Shown here piece after piece: positions 1 to 5,590 of a DNA stretch of 5,610 nt. Origin of the DNA: Promethearchaeota archaeon (GTDB lineage Archaea; Asgardarchaeota; Lokiarchaeia; Sigynarchaeales; MK-D1); NCBI GenBank assembly GCA_016839865.1, contig JAEOTN010000386.1, forward strand, positions 1 to 5,610, given 5' to 3'. How positions within the stretch are numbered: the stretch's first letter is position 1; each line of letters opens with the position of its first letter. Position numbers and translations under genes: made by a program. The notes beneath the pieces were generated by a model. That model was not told where the DNA came from. It worked only from the letters and a program-made list of their open reading frames with translations, and searched no databases.

Positions 1-31
1 AATTTTGATAGATGGATAATAGTGAAGATTG

Positions 32-1903
32 ATGGCATTCGAAAATGAAATGGAAAAACGGAAAACCGATGTACGAGAATTGCAAGATAAAGCATTTTTC
101 ATGTTTGAACAAGCCAAAACGCTTGTAAATGACAATAAAAAGGAAGAAGCTATCTCTGTTTATTTGGAATTGATTAAAATTCTCAATTCTTTGCGATGGT
201 CAAATATATCCAAAAAGATCCAAGAAGCAATAAAAGAATTGCAAAAAACACCGGTAGAAGAACTAATTATACCAATCGAACAGGAAGTAAAAGTAGAACA
301 ACCTAAACCTATTGAAAAATCTGTTGAGCAACCTGTTAAACCTATTTTGAGGAGTCATGTATTAAGTCTGAAAGAATTTGAAATGAATAAACAACAGGAA
401 GAAAACACTCAAAAAGAGGCATTTGCTCTATTAGACTCCGGTGCTACACTAGCTTCTCAAAAAGAATTTAATCGAGCAATAGAGGATTATAACCAAGCAA
501 TAATACTCTTGAATTCTATCGGATGGCATTCTTACACTCCAAGAATCCAAGAAGAAATTGAAAAATTGATTCAAGAACAAATGCAATACAGTGATTCACT
601 CCAAAAACGAATGACCAAACCTGAATTTCAAACAATTGATGATCTACGTGAGAAAAGGGAGATATTGCAGCAAGAAATAGAATCTCGTAAAATTTCTGTT
701 AGGGAATTTGAGTCACAGAAAAAAATTCAATATAATTATCTGGTGCGAGCTTCACAACTTCTAGATGAGTGTGAAGTGTCAATAAACAATCTAGAATACA
801 CTCATATTTATAGTACCCTCCAAAAATCAGCTCAGAATTTAATAAATGTTGGTTGGCAAGAAGGAGTTTCCAAACTAAATGATTTTATATCCACAATAAA
901 AGAAAATCAATTTCAGCATGAATTGATGGAGCAACAAGAACACCTTGCCTATATTGAAAAAATCAAAATAAGTGAAGAAATCCGGAAATACTTCAAGGAA
1001 AAAATGCTTGAGAAAGAAAAAGAAAAAGCATCTCCGTTTCACCCAGTGGGTGCTCCAACTCCAAATTCAAAAACTAAATCCAATGAACAGCAGGTTTATG
1101 AGGTTATTATTGAGGCTTCTCAAATACAAGGCATGGATGATGAATCATCAAAAAGAAAAATTGAGTTATACAATGTAGCGTATCATCTAGTAGAAAATTC
1201 TCAGTGGTCTGATGAAAAAGTAAAAGTACGCTCGATTGTCGATATTCTGAAAAATAATTTGGAAAATCGAAAACAACGGATTCAGACATTGGAGAAAAAC
1301 AAAACTTACACAATAACAATCCTCCGGAAAATTTCACAACGAATTAAAGAATATATTGGGGAATTTGATGTTGAGAAAGAAGCTCAAAGAGCGAAATTAT
1401 TAAAATTTCAAGAACAACAACAAACCATTCGTTCTCTTGAAAATCAAGGGTTTAAATTTATCGATAATGCTAAGAAATTCGTAGAAAATAAAGAATTTGA
1501 TAAAGCAATTCAATCATATGGTGAAGCAATAACAAAATTCAAAAATTTAGCCTGGATTGAACAAATCCCTTATTTAGATAAGGAAATTGAACATATCGAA
1601 AAATTGAAAGAGCAATATGAAACTGAACAGCAGTTGAAAGCTAAAATTATAAGACAAGAAGAAACTAGAAAGCAAGCACAGCGAAAAGCGGAAGACGACC
1701 GCAAGGATAAAGAACTTCAAGATCTTCAAGATATTTCGAAAATGATTTCCGGTGTAGTTAAACAAAAGGAAATTGATGAGAAAAAGAAACTACAATCTGA
1801 CGAAGACTACAAGCAAAACGTGGAAAAACCAGAAGAAGACAAACAAATTCAAGAATTTAAAGACCTAATCCGAAAAGCAAGTAGTAAGAAAACTGAGGAA
1901 TAA
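32..1903 (+). CDS. Coiled-coil protein with five TPR-like helical repeats, function unknown
   Basis: I do not recognise a named family for this 623-residue protein. It is very rich in Lys, Glu and Gln and almost wholly helical, with no signal peptide or membrane segment, so it is probably cytoplasmic. Five degenerate TPR-like units lie near residues 19-69, 128-179, 233-289, 353-408 and 471-522, each ending in a conserved Trp (W56, W165, W275, W392, W508). Coiled-coil linkers join them. Residues 72-106 are rich in Pro, Glu, Val and Lys, and 333-350 form a Pro-rich hinge before unit 4. The last 100 residues are a highly charged coiled coil. Start: ATG at 32 is preferred over TTG at 29 because AGTGA at 21-25 lies 6 nt before it, a good archaeal Shine-Dalgarno match. 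A small GTPase follows on the same strand. A scaffold or GTPase-partner role is inference from this neighbourhood and from the usual protein-binding role of TPR folds. The reading frame is long and uninterrupted, so the gene itself is near certain. Confidence 0.9.
   Translation: MAFENEMEKRKTDVRELQDKAFFMFEQAKTLVNDNKKEEAISVYLELIKILNSLRWSNISKKIQEAIKELQKTPVEELIIPIEQEVKVEQPKPIEKSVEQPVKPILRSHVLSLKEFEMNKQQEENTQKEAFALLDSGATLASQKEFNRAIEDYNQAIILLNSIGWHSYTPRIQEEIEKLIQEQMQYSDSLQKRMTKPEFQTIDDLREKREILQQEIESRKISVREFESQKKIQYNYLVRASQLLDECEVSINNLEYTHIYSTLQKSAQNLINVGWQEGVSKLNDFISTIKENQFQHELMEQQEHLAYIEKIKISEEIRKYFKEKMLEKEKEKASPFHPVGAPTPNSKTKSNEQQVYEVIIEASQIQGMDDESSKRKIELYNVAYHLVENSQWSDEKVKVRSIVDILKNNLENRKQRIQTLEKNKTYTITILRKISQRIKEYIGEFDVEKEAQRAKLLKFQEQQQTIRSLENQGFKFIDNAKKFVENKEFDKAIQSYGEAITKFKNLAWIEQIPYLDKEIEHIEKLKEQYETEQQLKAKIIRQEETRKQAQRKAEDDRKDKELQDLQDISKMISGVVKQKEIDEKKKLQSDEDYKQNVEKPEEDKQIQEFKDLIRKASSKKTEE
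86..1597 (+). repeat. Five protein-level TPR-like repeats with a conserved Trp
   Basis: These are repeats in the encoded protein, not obvious DNA repeats. The units fall at about 86-238, 413-568, 728-898, 1088-1255 and 1442-1597. Units 2 and 5 are the most alike, sharing the pattern K-E-F-x2-A-I-x2-Y-x2-A-I-x8-W, then P, and E-I-E. By hand alignment they share about 15 identities over 52 positions. Trp spacing is 109, 110, 117 and 116 residues, so the repeating element is about 110 residues: one helical hairpin plus a coiled-coil linker. The linkers also echo each other: SLKEFE before unit 2, SVREFE before unit 3 and DVRELQ before unit 1. The A/G, aromatic and A positions resemble a TPR hairpin, but the trailing helix after the Trp is not part of the canonical 34-residue motif. 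Confidence 0.75.
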
Positions 1904-1992
1904 TATTGGGGGTGTAGTACCCACATATTACAATCAAATAAAACTCGTTTTTATCTATTTTTCACTTGACTCAAGAGACTTTGTGGTCTAAG
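1904..1992 (+). other. Intergenic gap: possible terminator and promoter
   Basis: The gap holds a weak hairpin (GGGT at 1910-1913 with ACCC at 1919-1922, 5-nt loop). A T-rich tract follows at 1947-1962 (TTTTT, then ATCTA, then TTTTT). Archaeal termination relies mainly on such T tracts, so this could end the upstream transcript. The same tract, or the AT-rich stretch at 1924-1940, could supply a TATA-like element for the GTPase gene. I cannot separate these uses, nor tell whether the two genes are co-transcribed. Confidence 0.3.
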
Positions 1993-2514
1993 ATGATCGA
2001 AAACGGTTCAAAATGCATTTTAATTGGAGAAGGCGGGGTAGGAAAGTCCTCTTTATTGCGGTTATTACAAGGAAAAGAGATACAGATTCAACGGATTCCA
2101 ACAATTGGCGTAGATGTAGAAAAAATTGATTTTGTTGAGGAAGGTTCTCCTCTCAGTGTAATGATTTGGGATTTTGGAGGTCAAAAACGCTTTCAATTCC
2201 TATGGGATGAATGGATCAAAGGTTCTGGATTAACTGTGCTGGTGACAGACTCCTCCGAGAAAAATGTAAATGATACAAAGAGTATGCTGGATAAATACCG
2301 TAAGAAATTAGGGTCCGAAATCATTGCAATAGCAAATAAACAAGATCTTGTAGGTAGCTTAAGTCCCGAAGAAGTTTCAAAACGTTTAGGGGTTAAAACC
2401 TACGGTATGGTGGCTATCAAACGCTCTAACATGGAAGCAATGCGTGATATAATCTTATCACAATCACAAAAAGAAGTTAATATGGCAGAATCTGTAGTAG
2501 TAACTGCTCAATAA
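1993..2514 (+). CDS. Small Ras/Arf-like GTPase
   Basis: A single-domain GTP-binding protein of about 173 residues, the usual size for the Ras superfamily. Motifs in order: P-loop GEGGVGKS at residues 12-19, switch I Thr in PTIGVD (T37), G3 WDFGGQ at 59-64 and G4 NKQD at 115-118. The WDxGGQ form resembles Arf/Gtr-type GTPases, and Q64 occupies the catalytic Gln position. The G5 position reads AIK (141-143) instead of SAK. The protein should bind and hydrolyse GTP. It has no N-terminal Gly for myristoylation and no C-terminal prenylation Cys, so membrane attachment is not evident. Start: ATG 1993 is chosen because the P-loop then begins 11 residues in. A TTG at 1966 would add nine residues but has no Shine-Dalgarno. 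Effector and regulators are unknown. Asgard archaea are known to encode many such GTPases. Confidence 0.92.
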   Translation: MIENGSKCILIGEGGVGKSSLLRLLQGKEIQIQRIPTIGVDVEKIDFVEEGSPLSVMIWDFGGQKRFQFLWDEWIKGSGLTVLVTDSSEKNVNDTKSMLDKYRKKLGSEIIAIANKQDLVGSLSPEEVSKRLGVKTYGMVAIKRSNMEAMRDIILSQSQKEVNMAESVVVTAQ

Positions 2515-2544
2515 AAATAAGAAATAAAAAAAATTCTTTTCTTT
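2515..2544. terminator. Convergent bidirectional terminator region
   Basis: These 30 nt separate the stop codons of the GTPase (+) and uS7 (-), which converge here. The stretch is A-rich on the left, with eight A at 2526-2533, and T/C-rich on the right (TTCTTTTCTTTC at 2534-2545). A plus transcript would therefore run into a U-rich 3' end, and a minus transcript into a U8 run followed by more U-rich sequence. There is no strong hairpin, which fits archaeal intrinsic termination at oligo-T tracts. Confidence 0.5.
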
Positions 2545-3321
2545 CTATCTTGCTGAAATTGCAATTCGTTCCATTTCATCTTTACGTCTTATTGCACGGG
2601 AATTTTGGTCAGCCCGACCTGCATAGATGATCTCATTTGCAATGCATTCATCGATAGTTTTCAGTGAATTATAAGTCTGTCCCACCGCTCCTTGAACTAA
2701 AAGACGAATGCTTAAATCTACTCGGCGTTGAGGTGCAATATCTACAGCAGTTTGATATGAAATTCCACCTAACGAAATTTTCGTTGTCTCTTCTCTAGGT
2801 GCTGCATTAATTATCGCATTGATTAAAACTTGGAGTGGATTTTCACCAGTTTTTTGTTCAACAATTGTAAATGCGTTTTGGATAATACCTAAAATTTTCT
2901 GCTTCTTCCCTGCATTCCATGCAGAACCACGTCCCTTGATTCTTCTTTGCACTAATCCTGGTGCTAATATCTTATTGATGAATCTCTCTACGAATGAAAC
3001 ATGTAATGTTTTCCAAAATCGTTTATGTTCATGTTTTCCTCCAGAATGAGGGATTATAACAGGTGTTAGATTGATATATTTTTCTAAACTGGGATCAGAA
3101 ACAGTCAATCCATCGAATGACCAACGATTGAATAATTTAATTTCTGCACCTTTTTTCTTAGGTTTTTGTTCAGTTGGTTCTTGTTGTTCCTCTGGTTGGG
3201 GTGCATCTAATGCTTCTTGAAGTTTTTCTTCCTGTTCTACTACTTCTTTTGGCTCCTCCTTAGTTTTCTTTGTGGTTTTCTTCTTGGAAGTTTTTTTTGC
3301 TGTTGTTTTCTTTTTTGCCAT
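2545..3321 (-). CDS. rps7: Small ribosomal subunit protein uS7 (archaeal) with long charged N-terminal tail
   Basis: uS7 of 258 residues, which binds 16S rRNA in the 30S head and helps start head assembly. The conserved archaeal core runs from about residue 60 to the end: KLFNRWSFDG, KYINLTPVIIPHSGGKH, a GKKQK segment, the family signature around NPLQVLINAIINAAPREE, then PQRRVDL and the terminal RKDEMERIAISAR. The first 60 residues are an extension absent from most family members. Residues 1-21 are almost only Lys, Thr, Ala and Ser (histone-tail-like), and 22-57 are rich in Glu, Gln and Pro. The tail is in frame with the core and follows an ATG, so it appears to be real. The ATG lies 10 nt after the uS12 stop. 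Only a weak AGGGG site, overlapping that stop, precedes it, so translation may be coupled to uS12. EF-1alpha, often next in archaea, does not follow. Confidence 0.97.
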   Translation of the reverse strand: MAKKKTTAKKTSKKKTTKKTKEEPKEVVEQEEKLQEALDAPQPEEQQEPTEQKPKKKGAEIKLFNRWSFDGLTVSDPSLEKYINLTPVIIPHSGGKHEHKRFWKTLHVSFVERFINKILAPGLVQRRIKGRGSAWNAGKKQKILGIIQNAFTIVEQKTGENPLQVLINAIINAAPREETTKISLGGISYQTAVDIAPQRRVDLSIRLLVQGAVGQTYNSLKTIDECIANEIIYAGRADQNSRAIRRKDEMERIAISAR

Positions 3322-3331
3322 TTTCGAACCC

Positions 3332-3775
3332 CTATCTCATTGGTTTCTCCTTACGTTTATAGATTAATTCCCTAAGAGAAACACCATTCACTTTGATTAC
3401 TTTCCATCGAACACCTGGAAGATCACCAACAGCCCTTCCTTTAGCTCCACCAATTCCCTCAACAACTACGCTATCATGTTCCTCAATGTAGGTTAAGGCG
3501 CCGTCACCTGGTAAGAATGCTGTGATAACTTTTCCATTTTTTCGTAATTGCACCCGTACGCATTTGCGAATAGCACTGTTTGGTTGCTTAGATTCTCTGC
3601 CTACTTTTTCTAAAACTATACCTTCTGCGGCAGGAGCTTTTTGTAAGGGGTCAGTTTTCTTATCTAATTTTAAGAAGGAACGTTTCCACTGCTTATCCTT
3701 CCATCTAAGTTTCTTCCGTTTTTTTACGAGCGTCCGAGCGCTATACATTCCTCGTGGAGATTTTGAACCTGGAAT
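3332..3775 (-). CDS. rps12: Small ribosomal subunit protein uS12 (archaeal), probable ATT start
   Basis: uS12 of the decoding centre, where it contacts the codon-anticodon helix. The decoding loops are intact: QPNSAIRK at residues 64-71 and DLPGVRWK at 118-125, with [11 protein letters not shown] between them. The first in-frame ATG is at 3748 and would give 138 residues. Codons upstream of it read PGSKSPRG, matching the conserved archaeal N-terminus (M-PG-x-K-x-P-x-G). The codon at the expected Met position is ATT (3775-3773). Starting there gives 147 residues, the length I recall as usual for archaeal uS12. AGGTG lies 7 nt upstream of the ATT. No ATG, GTG or TTG occurs in frame between the preceding stop (3796-3794) and 3748. 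The ATG at 3748 has a GAGG only 1 nt before it, too close to be useful. The protein identity is certain; the ATT start is strongly supported, though a sequencing error (T for G) would look the same. Confidence 0.95.
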   Translation of the reverse strand: MPGSKSPRGMYSARTLVKKRKKLRWKDKQWKRSFLKLDKKTDPLQKAPAAEGIVLEKVGRESKQPNSAIRKCVRVQLRKNGKVITAFLPGDGALTYIEEHDSVVVEGIGGAKGRAVGDLPGVRWKVIKVNGVSLRELIYKRKEKPMR

Positions 3776-3782
3776 ATTGATA

Positions 3783-3787
3783 CACCT
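3783..3787 (-). promoter_or_regulatory. Shine-Dalgarno AGGTG for uS12
   Basis: On the minus strand AGGTG is complementary to the CACCU of the archaeal 16S rRNA 3' end. It sits 7 nt before the ATT at 3775, the normal spacing, but about 34 nt before the first ATG at 3748. It is the main site-level evidence that initiation happens at ATT. Confidence 0.65.
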
Positions 3788-3889
3788 AAATAATTACTAT
3801 TTTTCAATTTATAAAGTCAGAATGAATGTTGCTAATAATAGATTCAATTTATTTTTTTCGATCTTATTGGATTGAACTGAAGAAGAAAT
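3788..3889 (-). promoter_or_regulatory. nusA-uS12 gap with TATA-like element
   Basis: The gap between the NusA-like stop and the uS12 ribosome binding site is unusually long for this cluster. On the minus strand it contains TTTATAAAT at 3815-3807. A TATA box there would place the transcript start near 3785, about 10 nt ahead of the uS12 ATT and at the Shine-Dalgarno. Just after the NusA-like stop the minus strand is U-rich (ATTTCTTCTT, 3889-3880), a weak terminator candidate. No ATG occurs anywhere on the minus strand of this gap, and I see no other gene in it. Confidence 0.4.
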
Positions 3890-4342
3890 TTAGTTTACTA
3901 CTAACATGTCTACATTGAAATGCCTACGGAGCAACGTGTTTGCTTTTTCGATGTTTCTACCGTTTTTACCGATAGCTAGTCCTTTATCTTCTTGTTTTAC
4001 AGATACTTGTAAAACTCTTTTATTGTCATTTCGTTTTTGCTCAGTTATTTGTGTGATTTTGGCAGGATAAAGCAAATACCCTACAAATTTATTCAAATCA
4101 TCAGAATAAGCAATAATTTCAATGTTTTTAGAGAGCTTTTCCTTCATTTTTTTCACATTTACGCCCTTTATTCCTACAGCTCGGCGTAAATCTTGACGAT
4201 TTACCATGAAAATAACTCGCTCATTATCTTCTCCATCAGGTAAAATCACACAATCCAGTGTAGCTGCTCCGGTTATAGTATCAAAAAGTCTGATTAATTC
4301 CATTTCTTCACGTTGGAATTTTATTGATTTTCCAGATCCCAT
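3890..4342 (-). CDS. nusA: Archaeal NusA-like RNA-binding protein with two KH domains
   Basis: A 150-residue NusA-family protein of the short archaeal kind: two tandem KH domains, without the N-terminal polymerase-binding and S1 domains of bacterial NusA. The N-terminal segment around MELIRLFDTITGAATLDC resembles the archaeal family start. KH1 carries the GIKG loop at residues 57-60 and KH2 the GKNG loop at 125-128. Both keep the G-x-x-G signature with a basic residue, so both should bind RNA. A role in transcription elongation, termination or rRNA synthesis is inferred from the family. ATG 4342 is preferred over TTG 4369: it has GAGGG just upstream (only 2 nt away) and gives the expected N-terminus. 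The gene follows eL30 after 42 nt, in the conserved archaeal order eL30 - NusA - uS12 - uS7. Confidence 0.93.
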   Translation of the reverse strand: MGSGKSIKFQREEMELIRLFDTITGAATLDCVILPDGEDNERVIFMVNRQDLRRAVGIKGVNVKKMKEKLSKNIEIIAYSDDLNKFVGYLLYPAKITQITEQKRNDNKRVLQVSVKQEDKGLAIGKNGRNIEKANTLLRRHFNVDMLVVN

Positions 4343-4384
4343 TTCCCTCAATTTCCATACTAAAATCAAATAAATAAGATTATC

Positions 4385-4762
4385 CTATTTTTTTTCTATT
4401 ACATCTATAATCGATGAATCACCGGGATTAATAATTCCCATTGCAGCTATCATGTGTGGTTTTCCTGCTGCAGTTCCTAACTCCCAACTAGAGTTTGGAT
4501 AACTATACACAGGGATACGATTCTCTTCCTTGGAATTAACCATTGCTTCAATTCGACTTTTTACATCGATTGGGCAATTTTGAGCAAGAATAATTACTCT
4601 TAGATCATTTATGTTGAGATGATTAAGTAGACTATTTGTTCCGATTATCGTTTTTCCAGTTTTCACACAGATATTAATTAGTTTATTTATATCTGCTTCT
4701 TTCTTCCTTGAAGTCCTTTTTCTCCGCTTCATTGTTTGCTGGTCGCGACCACGCTTTGCCAT
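4385..4762 (-). CDS. rpl30e: Large ribosomal subunit protein eL30 (archaeal L30e)
   Basis: eL30 of 125 residues, an RNA-binding protein of the L7Ae/L30e fold that is shared by archaea and eukaryotes and absent from bacteria. Recognisable blocks are DINKLINICVKTGKTIIG (24-41), VIILAQNCP (56-64), IPVYSYPNSSWELGTAAGKP (83-102) and the terminal NPGDSSIIDVI. The family core is about 100 residues; here it is preceded by about 24 mostly basic residues (KRGRDQQ, KRRKRTSRKK), probably an rRNA-contacting tail. ATG 4762 is chosen because GTGA at 4773-4770 lies 7 nt before it. TTG 4780 has no such site, and ATG 4732 would remove most of the basic tail. This is the first gene of the ribosomal cluster, normally preceded in archaea by RNA polymerase subunit A'' but here by GINS. 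Confidence 0.96.
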   Translation of the reverse strand: MAKRGRDQQTMKRRKRTSRKKEADINKLINICVKTGKTIIGTNSLLNHLNINDLRVIILAQNCPIDVKSRIEAMVNSKEENRIPVYSYPNSSWELGTAAGKPHMIAAMGIINPGDSSIIDVIEKK

Positions 4763-4769
4763 GTCAAAT

Positions 4770-4773
4770 TCAC
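4770..4773 (-). promoter_or_regulatory. Shine-Dalgarno GTGA deciding the eL30 start
   Basis: On the minus strand GTGA matches part of the archaeal anti-Shine-Dalgarno complement (GGTGAT) and is 7 nt from ATG 4762. It parallels the AGTGA before the repeat-protein gene at the other end of the window. Confidence 0.5.
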
Positions 4774-4782
4774 TAATCAAAG

Positions 4783-4790
4783 ATTTATAT
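4783..4790 (-). promoter_or_regulatory. TATA-box candidate for the eL30 cluster
   Basis: The minus strand reads ATATAAAT at 4790-4783, directly preceded by CTTTACCGAG. A box centred near 4786 would start transcription around 4760, almost on ATG 4762, implying a leaderless or nearly leaderless mRNA. That would leave the GTGA untranscribed, so either the box or the Shine-Dalgarno is misread, or both serve different transcripts. Confidence 0.4.
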
Positions 4791-4791
4791 C

Positions 4792-4881
4792 TCGGTAAAG
4801 CAATGATAGCATTTTAACTTTTTTCAAGCTGATATTGCATAGCGAGATCGTCGATAAATTTACGAGTATTCTCTTTACCGA
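4792..4881. repeat. Perfect 9-bp inverted repeat in the gins-eL30 gap
   Basis: TCGGTAAAG at 4792-4800 and CTTTACCGA at 4873-4881 are exact reverse complements separated by 72 nt. The left copy abuts the TATA candidate of eL30 at the position where a BRE or regulator would bind. The right copy lies deeper in the gap. It may be a paired binding site for a dimeric regulator, or the base of an RNA stem if the gap is transcribed from gins. No coding sequence is evident between the arms. Confidence 0.5.
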
Positions 4882-4909
4882 ATTCACAATATTACGAACT
4901 AGGGTTGTG

Positions 4910-4954
4910 AAAAAATTAGAATCAAATGCTAGAATCTGATAATAAAATAAATAT
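4910..4954 (-). terminator. T-rich terminator after gins
   Basis: Directly after the gins stop the minus strand reads ATATTTATTTTATTA (4954-4940). A further T6 run follows at 4915-4910. Repeated oligo-T tracts without a strong hairpin are typical of archaeal termination. This would separate the replication gene(s) from the ribosomal cluster downstream. The rest of the 192-nt gap holds only the inverted repeat and the eL30 promoter candidates. Confidence 0.45.
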
Positions 4955-5590
4955 CTACTCGAGAATCTCAAATATTTTCTCTTTCACCATGATTTTTGCT
5001 GATTGTTTAGGGATTCTTACAATATCTTCTTTGCGAAACGGTCCATATGTAATTAAATTTGGTCCAACCAATGCTTCAGCATCTCTTAAAACACGTACAT
5101 CACAATACTCAATTTTCTTACTAAGAGACGAAAGTTCAGATTCACACTCACCTTCTGGAACTTCTTCATCACATGTTTCTGTTACTGCAGAATAATATTG
5201 CTCAGTCTTATATCCTTTAAAAGCTGATAACAAATTTCGATAAAAATCTTGTTCTGAGAGAGTTAATACATTCTGATCGATGACTTCCAATTGTTTACTC
5301 ATTTCAATTATCTTCTCTTGGCGAACTGCAAGAAGGTCTGAAATTAAGTAATCAACATTTTTGCTGGATTCCTTCTTCACCTCAAATAATATAGATTTAG
5401 CTTCCGTATTGGCATCAGCGGGTGGTGCATGATGCTCAATTTGATGAATTTCTTTTTGGAAATTTAAGAATTTTTTAAGCTTACTTTCTGGTAAAGGAGT
5501 AATATCTGTAGATGCACATTCTAACTCCCAATCGTACATCAGTTCCTCATAAATCGTTTTAAATTCATGTGCATTCATTTTTATCATCAT
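4955..5590 (-). CDS. GINS complex subunit, archaeal Gins15/Gins51 type
   Basis: A 211-residue subunit of the GINS complex, which together with MCM and a Cdc45/GAN-like protein forms the replicative helicase. The order is an N-terminal helical A domain followed by a C-terminal beta-rich B domain, the arrangement of Gins51 (Sld5/Psf1-like) and not of Gins23. Within the A domain are DLLAVRQEKI (85-94) and LTLSEQDFYRNLLSAFKGYK (109-128). The B domain begins near 162 and contains VRVLRDAEALVGPNL and TYGPFRKEDIVRIP, both highly typical of archaeal GINS. The linker at 129-160 is acidic and carries Cys140 and Cys149; Cys163 sits at the start of the B domain. ATG 5590 overlaps a preceding in-frame-open TGA (ATGA), which suggests translational coupling to an upstream gene. 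ATG 5587 is an equally possible start. Confidence 0.9.
   Translation of the reverse strand: MMIKMNAHEFKTIYEELMYDWELECASTDITPLPESKLKKFLNFQKEIHQIEHHAPPADANTEAKSILFEVKKESSKNVDYLISDLLAVRQEKIIEMSKQLEVIDQNVLTLSEQDFYRNLLSAFKGYKTEQYYSAVTETCDEEVPEGECESELSSLSKKIEYCDVRVLRDAEALVGPNLITYGPFRKEDIVRIPKQSAKIMVKEKIFEILE

Noticed and set aside
12..32. A six-codon mini-ORF (ATG at 12, TGA at 30-32) overlapping the ATG at 32
   Set aside because: Too short to support; no Shine-Dalgarno seen for it, and the AGTGA inside it better serves ATG 32.
1..48. An open frame reading 15 codons (ending RK, TGA at 46-48) that could be the tail of an upstream plus-strand gene
   Set aside because: Fifteen open codons are easily met by chance and would overlap the repeat-protein start by 17 nt; nothing recognisable.
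1107..1337. Minus-strand open frame inside the repeat-protein gene
   Set aside because: Antisense shadow within a long uninterrupted coding sequence.
2819..3049. Plus-strand open frame antisense to uS7
   Set aside because: Shadow of a strongly conserved ribosomal gene on the other strand.
3522..3875. Plus-strand open frame of 117 codons antisense to uS12 and its upstream gap
   Set aside because: Mostly antisense to uS12 and without a recognisable domain; the coding signal belongs to uS12.
3843..3876. Inverted repeat TTCAAT/ATTGAA in the nusA-uS12 gap
   Set aside because: Only 6 bp with a 22-nt loop in AT-rich DNA; expected by chance.
4800..4838. C/D-box-like small RNA: GCAAT/ATTGC ends with ATGATAG and CTGA inside
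   Set aside because: Only about 39 nt, box C is imperfect, and no D'/C' pair is visible; shorter than normal archaeal C/D sRNAs.
4777..4971. 64-codon minus-strand frame crossing the gins stop and the gap
   Set aside because: Overlaps the gins 3' end in another frame, has skewed hydrophobic composition, matches no family and runs through terminator-like T tracts.
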